Shown one piece after another: positions 17,899 to 24,611 of a stretch of 64,000 bases of DNA (position 1 is the stretch's first letter; each line of letters starts with the position of its first letter). A program made the translations under genes and the position numbers. Source of the DNA: Prolixibacteraceae bacterium (GTDB taxonomy: Bacteria > Bacteroidota > Bacteroidia > Bacteroidales > Prolixibacteraceae); NCBI GenBank assembly GCA_018648265.1, contig JABGRN010000003.1, forward strand, positions 74,915 to 138,914, read 5' to 3'. The notes under the pieces are model-generated. The model saw nothing but the letters and a program-made list of their open reading frames with translations. It was not told where the DNA came from and made no database searches.

Positions 17899-19083
17899 TT
17901 AATAAATCATCTCTTCCCGGAAGTTTTCAACTATTGAAGAGAAGGAGTTTGCCACCGATTGGCCCAACCCACATTTTGCTGTTAATTGCATTGTCTCGGT
18001 CAATCGGATTAATTTATCGAGGTACGATGCAGGTTTTTCTCCACGTTTAACAGCTTTTATCCCCAAAAGCAGTTGCTGGCAACCTACCCGGCAAGGTGTA
18101 CATTGTCCGCAAGATTCTTCCCTGAAAAATTCGAGGTAGTTGTCGAGGACGTTGTACATTGAACGGGAACTGTTAAAAAGCATCATCGACCCACCGGTAG
18201 GTAATGAAATGCCTGAAAGTTTTCCTTTAAAGCCAATGGCAGCATCTTTAAAACTTTTACGGGGCACCAAAAAGCCAGACGCTCCCCCTACTTGTACAGA
18301 TTTAGTGTCACCGTCGCCAAATTCGTAAACAAAATCCTGAAGGCTCATTCCCAACTCCAATTCAAAAATCCCGGGTTTTGGGGTATCGCCCGATACTGAA
18401 AATAACTTGGTCCCCCTGGAATATTGCACTCCAAGATCGTAGAATTTTTTAGCTCCGAATTTGAAAATTGTAAACGTATGGACCAGTGTTTCCACATTGT
18501 TTATTACGGTCGGTTTGCCCAGATAACCTTTTTGTGTCGGGAAAGGTGGTTTGTTTCGGGGTTCTCCACGTCTTCCTTCCATCGACTCCATTAATGCTGT
18601 TTCTTCCCCGCAAATGTAAGCGCCACTACCCATAAAAATATTAATTTTGAAATCGAGTTTAATATCCTTACAATAATATTCGAATTCATTGATTGCTTTA
18701 TTTAATTCCGGTTCAAGGAATTTATATTCCCCCCTGAGGTAAATAAATCCTTCGGTTGCACCCGTAATATACCCACACACTGCCATTGCCGTAAGTACTT
18801 TATACGGAACTTTCGAGAGAATTTCGCGATCTTTGAATGTGCCGGGTTCACCTTCGTCGGCATTGCAAATAACATATTTTTGATCTGATTTTTCTTCTGC
18901 GGTATATTTCCATTTTAAACCTGTTGGAAAACCCGCACCTCCGCGTCCTTTTAGTTCCGAACTCATCAGTTCGTTGATCAATTCCTGTGGTTTCTTCTTT
19001 ATTGTGTTTGACAGTATTTTTTCCCAGTCATTATCGTTTCTGAAAATAAAATCTACCCTTTTTAGCTGATGTGAATTTGCCAT
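17899..19083 (-). CDS. NuoF-type NADH/FMN subunit of the [FeFe] hydrogenase, short form
   Basis: A 394-residue flavoprotein carrying FMN, the NAD(H) site and one [4Fe-4S] cluster. GRGGAGFPTGLKW near residue 47 is the FMN loop. GSGAYICGEETALMESMEG near residue 150 is the NADH loop. ESCGQCTPCRVGC near residue 334 plus a later Cys (TAKCGLGQ) bind the cluster. Hydrogenase subunits of this type (HydB/HndC) are usually about 600 residues, with an N-terminal thioredoxin-like [2Fe-2S] domain and a C-terminal two-cluster ferredoxin domain. Both are missing here, leaving only a complex I-sized core. It lies 11 bases after the NuoE-like gene, in the same operon. Confidence 0.93.
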   Translation of the reverse strand: MANSHQLKRVDFIFRNDNDWEKILSNTIKKKPQELINELMSSELKGRGGAGFPTGLKWKYTAEEKSDQKYVICNADEGEPGTFKDREILSKVPYKVLTAMAVCGYITGATEGFIYLRGEYKFLEPELNKAINEFEYYCKDIKLDFKINIFMGSGAYICGEETALMESMEGRRGEPRNKPPFPTQKGYLGKPTVINNVETLVHTFTIFKFGAKKFYDLGVQYSRGTKLFSVSGDTPKPGIFELELGMSLQDFVYEFGDGDTKSVQVGGASGFLVPRKSFKDAAIGFKGKLSGISLPTGGSMMLFNSSRSMYNVLDNYLEFFREESCGQCTPCRVGCQQLLLGIKAVKRGEKPASYLDKLIRLTETMQLTAKCGLGQSVANSFSSIVENFREEMIY

Positions 19084-19094
19084 AATTTCCTGTT

Positions 19095-19571
19095 TTATAT
19101 TTGCCCATTTTGTTTCATGTAACCCGATAGAATATCTCGTACTTTTTCAGGCGTCAGCTCTGTATATACTTCGTTGTTGATAAGCATTGCCGGAGCTTTG
19201 TGACACCATCCAAGACAATTGGATTCCAGAAGTGAAAAACGATTGTCAGGTGTTGTTTCGCCAAGTTTGATTTTTAACATGTCTTGTATGGCAAACATCA
19301 TTTGGGTTTTTCCTTTCATTGCACAGGTAATGGTTTTGCATACCCGAATAATGTACTTCCCGGTTGGTTTTGTTTCGAGGAAAGAATAAAAGGTTGCAGT
19401 ACCGTAAACTTCGGAAGCCGGAATATCTACTTCGCGTGCAATTTCTATCATTGAATATTCCGATAGATAGTTTTCGCGTTCTACTACTCCTTGTAAAATA
19501 GGCAGCAGGCTTTCTCTTCTCCTTCCGTATTCGTCGGCTAAGTCTTTAATTAAAGATTGAATAGAATCCAT
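19095..19571 (-). CDS. NuoE-type [2Fe-2S] subunit of the [FeFe] hydrogenase
   Basis: A 158-residue thioredoxin-like protein that carries one [2Fe-2S] cluster and passes electrons between the flavin subunit and the hydrogenase. The four ligands are visible as RVCKTITC near residue 83 and ESNCLGWCHKAP near residue 124. The N-terminal helices (LLPILQGVVERENYLS, VDIPASEVYGTATFYSF) are those of NuoE, HydC and HndA. It is the first gene of the minus-strand operon. Two dyad sequences in the upstream gap may be control sites. Confidence 0.94.
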   Translation of the reverse strand: MDSIQSLIKDLADEYGRRRESLLPILQGVVERENYLSEYSMIEIAREVDIPASEVYGTATFYSFLETKPTGKYIIRVCKTITCAMKGKTQMMFAIQDMLKIKLGETTPDNRFSLLESNCLGWCHKAPAMLINNEVYTELTPEKVRDILSGYMKQNGQI

Positions 19572-19664
19572 AAAAATAATTTAAATTATAAAATCGGTTA
19601 ATAATTGTTTTTGTTAAATAGAATGCCCATTAAGGCAGGTTCATTAATTTTTTTACTCTTTTCA

Positions 19665-19686
19665 ATTAAAGAAAAATTTCTTTAAT
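19665..19686. promoter_or_regulatory. Perfect 10-base dyad upstream of the hydrogenase operon
   Basis: ATTAAAGAAA and TTTCTTTAAT are perfect inverted arms separated by AA. The centre lies about 105 bases before the NuoE-like ATG. It may be an operator or part of an mRNA leader hairpin. The half-site does not match the known Rex (TTGTGAA) sequence. Confidence 0.4.
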
Positions 19687-19731
19687 GATCGTAACAAAAA
19701 TAGCCAGTTGTTTATTAATAATCTAAAATAT

Positions 19732-19743
19732 TGTTGCGCAACA
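19732..19743. promoter_or_regulatory. TGTTGCGCAACA palindrome upstream of the hydrogenase operon
   Basis: This GC-rich 12-base perfect palindrome stands out in an AT-rich gap. It is about 165 bases before the hydrogenase operon and 240 before the plus-strand gene. Such compact dyads are typical of dimeric regulators, but no regulator is identified. Confidence 0.35.
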
Positions 19744-19984
19744 TGATGTTATTCAGCAGTGTTATGGGTTTTGATTAATTTTTTACAAAAAATAAAATTT
19801 TGTGTGATAATAATATTATTGGTATATGTTTTACGATATATAATAGTGTGCTTTAAAACACAATGTATTCTAAATAAGAATTGTTTTTGGATGAGCATTA
19901 AAAAATAATTCGAACATTAAGCAACCTTTTTCGAAAAAAATAGTTCTTATTAATAGCCAGAAAATATTAAACATTAACATTAAA

Positions 19985-20383
19985 ATGAGAACAGTATTAA
20001 CTACCTATTTATTTTTGATTATTATGTTTTTTCCAATGTTTGGAAAAACTCAATTAGTAACGATTTCAGGAAACATTACAAATAGTTTAAGCGGAAAAGC
20101 TTTGGATAATGTAAGCATTTTCGAATCTTCTTTAAATATTGGAACAATTTCCAACGAAAATGGATTCTTTAAATTAGTCTTGTCGCAAGGTACATTGGAA
20201 ATTAAGATTACTAATAATGGTTTTAATGAGTTTAACCAACAGATTTTTTTAAAAAATGATACAGTTTTAAATGTACAGTTGGATCCTGAAGTTCAAAATA
20301 GAGTTCGACATAAAAAGCAGTCTGTTTTGCAAGCTAATGCAAAAATTAGTAAAATTATTCCTGGACAAAAACGGGATAAATAG
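19985..20383 (+). CDS. Small exported CarboxypepD_reg-like domain protein
   Basis: A 132-residue protein with the N-terminal signal MRTVLTTYLFLIIMFFPMFG. The rest is one beta-sandwich domain of the carboxypeptidase-regulatory/CarboxypepD_reg-like type (TISGNITNSLSGKALDNVSI, then TISNENGFFKLVL), normally found at the start of TonB-dependent receptors. Here it is free-standing, followed by a basic tail (RVRHKKQSVLQANAKISK, GQKRDK). It stops 17 bases before the convergent phosphatase-like gene. Function is unknown; it could be a relic of a larger receptor or a small periplasmic partner. Confidence 0.7.
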   Translation: MRTVLTTYLFLIIMFFPMFGKTQLVTISGNITNSLSGKALDNVSIFESSLNIGTISNENGFFKLVLSQGTLEIKITNNGFNEFNQQIFLKNDTVLNVQLDPEVQNRVRHKKQSVLQANAKISKIIPGQKRDK

Positions 20384-20400
20384 GTTAAATGTGATTCTAT

Positions 20401-22044
20401 TTATTTTACAATAACATCTTCAATAATTTTTCCCTGGCATTTATCAGGTACAGGAATCTCTAAAAGTTCAGATAAGGTAGGTGCCAAATCGATTGCATTG
20501 TACTTCCCGTTTATTCTTTTCGGTTCAATTTGTGCCCCGTAAAATACTAAAGGAATATGTGATTGATCGGTATAATTTACTTTTTTAAATTTATATGTGG
20601 GCTGCCAACCTTCTTTTAATAGGTACAGAAAATCGCCCGAACGGTTTTTTGCATACGATTTATAAATTGGCGAGAGCAAACCGTTTGCCGAGCTTCCCTG
20701 CTCCAGTTGGTACGAGGGCATCGATAGTTGAACACCTTCGAATTGGTTAATAAAATTTGAAGTAACATCGCGCATTTCGTTCAAATCCAGATTATTTTTA
20801 TCGATAAGTTCGTGGTTAAGGTAAACCTGTAAATCGTTGTAATGTTCTATCCATTTTTCTTCGCCATAAGTAATATTTAAGAACGAAGTAAGTAGTGCTA
20901 TTGCACTTTCGATATTAAAATTATCAACCGGTAAATTAAATTCTTCTTTCAAATAATCAACCGGATAAGATGCCGAAGTATTGGCAGTTAAAAAGAAAAG
21001 CACATTTTCTTTACCAAATTTATTTTCAGCAAAATCAATTAACTGGCCAATATATTGGTCGAGATATAAATAAGTATCTTCCATTTCGAGCGAAGCCGGC
21101 CCAAACGAGCCATTTTCGTAATCCATCGAAGAAAATACTGTCGTTACAAAATCGGTAATTTCGTCGGTGCCAATTTCTTCGTTTTCAAGTATCTCAATCG
21201 CAAATTTCTGGACCATTAAATTTGCAGATGGTGTGGTTTTAAATGGCCTGAAATCTTTGGTCCGTTTTATATACCTGCTTATATTATGTGGAAAAGTATT
21301 CCATTTATCGAAATAACCTTTTTCTAAAAGATAGTCATCTTCCAGGCTTTCGTTGTAGGTTGTTTCGGGTAATAAGGTTGTCCAGTTTCGGTAACTATAA
21401 ATTTCGGCGTAGTTTTCGCTGTTAAAATTCCGTACCCAGTCGGGGAAAGTGCTTACATAAAACGAACTAGAAATCATTCGCCCCGATTCTACGTCGAACC
21501 AGTACGCGCCGTCGGCAGAATGTCCGGCAGCAAAAATAGCCGATTCCCGGTTTAAGGCCGCACTAAAAACTTTGGCTTTTCCGAGAGTAAATATTTTTAG
21601 GTTGTCGGTAATAGTATTCGAAAGAAGTTTAACCGGCGAAGCATTTCCGGCTTTGGTATCGGCACCCACTGTAAAATAGTAATTGTCGTCAGTGCATTCT
21701 AATTCTTTTTGTTTCAGACGGTCGTACCAGGTTTTGTCAATTATCCCGTGAATTGAAGGATTAACGCCGGTAAAAAGTGTTGCTGTTCCGCTTGCATAAT
21801 TTTGAACATGTTGGGTAATGTTTACATTGGTGCAAACAGCTCCGTTCGAATATAGTTTTTTGAATCCGTTTGGCTGAAATTTATCCCAAAATCGTTGAAT
21901 ATAATCGGGGCGCATATTTTCAACAACAATCCCAATAACAACTTTGGGTTTATTGGTTTGTTTTTCTTTGTTACGTTGTGCTGAAACTGAGTTCGAAAAA
22001 ATGAACACAAAAATTAGTGATAATATAAAAATGCCTTCCCTCAT
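20401..22044 (-). CDS. Alkaline phosphatase-superfamily protein (PafA-like), probably catalytically inactive
   Basis: A 547-residue exported protein, started at the ATG at 22044 that gives the signal peptide MREGIFILSLIFVFIFSNSVSA. The fold is clearly that of PafA/NPP phosphatases: VVENMRPDY, TLFTGVNPSIHGI, TWYDR and SHIPLVFYGAQI. Aligned by eye to PafA-type enzymes, the key positions differ. The first metal Asp is Glu42. The nucleophile Thr is Tyr83 (NYASGTA). The DYxGHxFGP motif is DYENGSFGP, so its metal His is lost. The ADHG metal pair is ANTS. Only one Asp and the late His remain. A binding or scaffold role is inferred; another chemistry is possible. No frameshift or stop is present, so it appears to be maintained. 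Confidence 0.85.
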   Translation of the reverse strand: MREGIFILSLIFVFIFSNSVSAQRNKEKQTNKPKVVIGIVVENMRPDYIQRFWDKFQPNGFKKLYSNGAVCTNVNITQHVQNYASGTATLFTGVNPSIHGIIDKTWYDRLKQKELECTDDNYYFTVGADTKAGNASPVKLLSNTITDNLKIFTLGKAKVFSAALNRESAIFAAGHSADGAYWFDVESGRMISSSFYVSTFPDWVRNFNSENYAEIYSYRNWTTLLPETTYNESLEDDYLLEKGYFDKWNTFPHNISRYIKRTKDFRPFKTTPSANLMVQKFAIEILENEEIGTDEITDFVTTVFSSMDYENGSFGPASLEMEDTYLYLDQYIGQLIDFAENKFGKENVLFFLTANTSASYPVDYLKEEFNLPVDNFNIESAIALLTSFLNITYGEEKWIEHYNDLQVYLNHELIDKNNLDLNEMRDVTSNFINQFEGVQLSMPSYQLEQGSSANGLLSPIYKSYAKNRSGDFLYLLKEGWQPTYKFKKVNYTDQSHIPLVFYGAQIEPKRINGKYNAIDLAPTLSELLEIPVPDKCQGKIIEDVIVK

Positions 22045-22259
22045 AATCTTCAAATTTGGCTGCCAAAAGTAATAAAAGTAACGTTTCAATCAAAGAAAAC
22101 GTATTTCAACAAGAAATATTTTAATAAATTAATTTTCTGATATTCAGTGCTTTAGTTAGAATTTGTAATTTTTATTGAAAATAGTCGATTAAAAAAGTAG
22201 GGTAAAAATCTGTTTCAACGGATAAGATGTAAAATAACTTTAACTTAATATTTATAATC

Positions 22260-23144
22260 ATGAAAAGAATTTTTGGATTTACATTAATTATTTTAGGAAT
22301 TTCACTTTTTTCTTGTCAGACAGAAAAAATTGATTTGGGAAACGATGAGGCTTTGTCGGAAAAGGCAGCGCAGATTACTTTAACCGAAGTCGCATTAGAA
22401 AGTGCAGCAACAGAAATTGAATACGAAGTTGATTTTTATGCAAATGCCGAATTAATTTTAACCAATTTATGGAAGATGGGAAAGCATTTCCGTTGGACCA
22501 CCAATCTTCGTTATAAATTCGAGCAATGCCCCGATATTCACATTGAGAGTGAAGAAGGTGGTTATCCAAAAACAATTACCCTGGATTACGGCGACAGCAC
22601 AGTTTTGAGAACTGGCAGGGTGTTAAGTGGGGTAATTACTGTTGAGATTTCAGGGCCGCGTTTTAGTCCAGATTATAACAGGATGGTTACCTACACAGAT
22701 TTTGGTGTAGATTCATTATTGATCAACGGAAATTCTCTTGTTACATTCGATAAAGATGAGGATGTTTTCCGTACAATAACAAGCGATTTTAGCTTTTTAC
22801 TTGCTAATGGAATGACAGTCGATCGGACGTCTGAAAGAGTTTGGGAATGGATTGAAGGGATGGAAACTGAGGAAGATCAAAATGATGACGTGATACAGAT
22901 AACAGGTTTTTCAAATGCCGAGACTTCGGAAGGTGATGTTTACAGGAAAGAAATTGTAGAACCCTTGATTCGTATGCGCGACTGCCATTTTATTGTTCAG
23001 GGAATAGTTGAAATTACTTTAAACGGAGAATTGATTTCATCGCTGGATTACGGTAATGGAGATTGCAACAATATTGCAATTCTAACAAAAGATGGCGAGA
23101 CATACGAAGTTGACCTGGCGAAAAGAGATGTAAAAAAGCCATAA
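22260..23144 (+). CDS. Putative lipoprotein of unknown function
   Basis: A 294-residue protein with a lipoprotein signal: MKRIFGFTLIILGISLFSC, Cys at residue 19 followed by polar residues. The mature part appears beta-rich. It has two related segments with an aromatic-Gly turn, ITLDYGDST near residue 101 and SLDYGNGDC near 257, each followed by a strand ending in hydrophobic residues. Similar orphan lipoproteins occur in Bacteroidota, but I assign no function. It precedes an ECF sigma gene on the same strand, from which it is separated by a terminator, so a functional link is not shown. Confidence 0.75.
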   Translation: MKRIFGFTLIILGISLFSCQTEKIDLGNDEALSEKAAQITLTEVALESAATEIEYEVDFYANAELILTNLWKMGKHFRWTTNLRYKFEQCPDIHIESEEGGYPKTITLDYGDSTVLRTGRVLSGVITVEISGPRFSPDYNRMVTYTDFGVDSLLINGNSLVTFDKDEDVFRTITSDFSFLLANGMTVDRTSERVWEWIEGMETEEDQNDDVIQITGFSNAETSEGDVYRKEIVEPLIRMRDCHFIVQGIVEITLNGELISSLDYGNGDCNNIAILTKDGETYEVDLAKRDVKKP

Positions 23145-23170
23145 AAGCAATGTTTTAACAGAAAAAAAAG

Positions 23171-23205
23171 TCCTCGGTTAACTAAAATTAGCCGGGGTGC
23201 TTTTT
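23171..23205 (+). terminator. Terminator after the lipoprotein gene
   Basis: CCTCGGTTAA pairs with TTAGCCGGGG (two G-T pairs) around a six-base loop, and TTTTT follows at 23201. A flanking A run could pair with the T run. Confidence 0.8.
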
Positions 23206-23233
23206 ACCGTTCTAAAATCTTAAACTATCTTTG
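23202..23233 (+). promoter_or_regulatory. Predicted promoter of the first ECF sigma gene
   Basis: TATCTTTG at 23226-23233 matches TAnnTTTG exactly. TTTT at 23202-23205, in the -33 position, lies 20 bases upstream and overlaps the preceding terminator's T run. Transcription would begin around 23240, about 20 bases before the TTG start. Confidence 0.45.
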
Positions 23234-23259
23234 AGAAGCACTAAAGAATTTGAATCGCT

Positions 23260-23745
23260 TTGACACAGGGAGAATTTAAAAAATTATTTGAAATGCACTT
23301 TGCCCAGGTCCGCAATTATGTATTCTATCGTTCGGGAAATACCGAAGACGCTACAGATATTGCACAGGAAACTTTCTTGAAAGTCTGGGAAAAACGAAAT
23401 CTAATTCAACCTGAAAAAGTAAAGGGATTACTTTTTAAAATTGCCGGCGACTTATTTGTATCTCATTACCGCAAAGAAAAACGTTCTTTTCAATTTTTCA
23501 ACCACTATTTTTTTGATGAGAAAGGAAATTCGCCCGAAGATATTATGGCTTTTAATCAATTAAAAGAAAACTACGAAAAAGCTTTGGTTAATTTGCCTGA
23601 AAAACAAAGGACCGTTTTTTTATTGAGCCGTGCAGAAAATTTAAAAAATTCAGAAATTGCAGAAATGCTTGGGCTCAGTATTAAAGCAGTTGAAAAAAGG
23701 ATGACAGTTGCACTGGCACATTTACGTAAGTTTTTAAAAAAATAA
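23260..23745 (+). CDS. ECF RNA polymerase sigma factor
   Basis: A 161-residue sigma-70 family factor with only regions 2 and 4. Region 2 includes DATDIAQETFLKVWEKR. Region 4 includes LPEKQRTVFLLSRAENLKNS and the helix-turn-helix EIAEMLGLSIKAVEKRM. The TTG start at 23260 gives a full-length N-terminus; the next ATG is ten codons in, too close to region 2. It overlaps the FecR-type gene by one base, the normal arrangement in a FecI/FecR-style surface-signalling set. It is expected to transcribe the downstream receptor once released. Confidence 0.93.
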   Translation: MTQGEFKKLFEMHFAQVRNYVFYRSGNTEDATDIAQETFLKVWEKRNLIQPEKVKGLLFKIAGDLFVSHYRKEKRSFQFFNHYFFDEKGNSPEDIMAFNQLKENYEKALVNLPEKQRTVFLLSRAENLKNSEIAEMLGLSIKAVEKRMTVALAHLRKFLKK

Positions 23746-24608
23746 TGAATGACAAAAATTTACATATCGATAATTTAGAAGAAAAAAGTTTGGATTTCTT
23801 TTCAGCAGGTAAAATTGCCTGGGAGAAATCTGAGGCTGATGTTTGGGAAAGTCTTTCCTCACAAATAGAAAATGTACCTGGAGGACGTGAAATTTCCATT
23901 TTTTCACGTGTAATAAAATACGCCGCTGCGGCAGTATTATTTCTTTTGGTTAGTTTGGGTGCTGCTACCTTTTTATTTACTAAAACAGTAACAAGTTTGC
24001 CCGGTGAACATATAGTTGCAAATCTTCCCGATGGTTCAACAATAGAATTAAATGCTGGGTCTTCAGTTAAATATTATCCTCTAAAATGGCAATTCGAGCG
24101 CAAATTGAACTTCGAAGGAGAAGGGTTTTTCGATGTCCAAAAAGGGAATGATTTTAAGGTTGAATCGAAAAATGGGATAACACAGGTTTTGGGGACGTCA
24201 TTTAATATTTATGCCCGCGAAAATAATTATCGGGTTACCTGTTTGACCGGGTTAGTAAAAGTAACTTCGCTAAGCGAAAAAACGGTAATGCTGCAAGCCA
24301 ATTCGCACGTTGAAATTGAAAGAGGAGAGTTCATCGTAAAGAAAAATTATCAAACCGAAAAAGTTGTGGCCTGGAAAAATAACCTCTTTTATTTCTCTGG
24401 AACCCCATTAAAGGAGGTTATTGACGAAATCGAACGCCAGTACGGTGTAACAGTTCAAATAATACCAGAATTGCACGATCGGAATTTTGCAGGTAATTTC
24501 CCAAAAAAATATAACGTTGAAGAAGTATTGGATTTTGTTTGTAAAACAATGGCTGTTAAATTTGTAAAACAATCGGAAAACGTATATTTGGTTGTTGAAA
24601 AAAGTTAA
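23745..24608 (+). CDS. FecR-type anti-sigma factor
   Basis: A 287-residue inner-membrane regulator. The cytoplasmic N-terminus (residues 1-50) is followed by one membrane helix (VIKYAAAAVLFLLVSLGAAT). The periplasmic FecR domain has the family motifs LPDGSTIELNAGSSV and GEGFFDVQKG. A C-terminal domain near residue 220 (FYFSGTPLKEVIDEIERQYG) matches the DUF4974 secretin-like module. It should hold the ECF sigma and receive the signal from the STN domain of the next gene's receptor. The receptor's GTG start lies three bases after this gene's stop. Confidence 0.92.
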   Translation: MNDKNLHIDNLEEKSLDFFSAGKIAWEKSEADVWESLSSQIENVPGGREISIFSRVIKYAAAAVLFLLVSLGAATFLFTKTVTSLPGEHIVANLPDGSTIELNAGSSVKYYPLKWQFERKLNFEGEGFFDVQKGNDFKVESKNGITQVLGTSFNIYARENNYRVTCLTGLVKVTSLSEKTVMLQANSHVEIERGEFIVKKNYQTEKVVAWKNNLFYFSGTPLKEVIDEIERQYGVTVQIIPELHDRNFAGNFPKKYNVEEVLDFVCKTMAVKFVKQSENVYLVVEKS

Positions 24609-24611
24609 CAT

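Larger units (their letters stand above)
19572..19984. other. Divergent regulatory gap between the hydrogenase operon and a small + strand gene
   Basis: This 413-base AT-rich stretch holds no credible gene. It contains two perfect short dyads, listed separately at 19665-19686 and 19732-19743, and long A/T runs. No promoter with a good TAnnTTTG box and TTG partner was found on either strand. Confidence 0.5.

Noticed and set aside
19732-19743. Assignment of the TGTTGCGCAACA palindrome as a Rex or FNR site
   Set aside because: It lacks the TTGTGAA half-site of Rex and the TTGAT-N4-ATCAA pattern of FNR, so only an unnamed dyad is reported.
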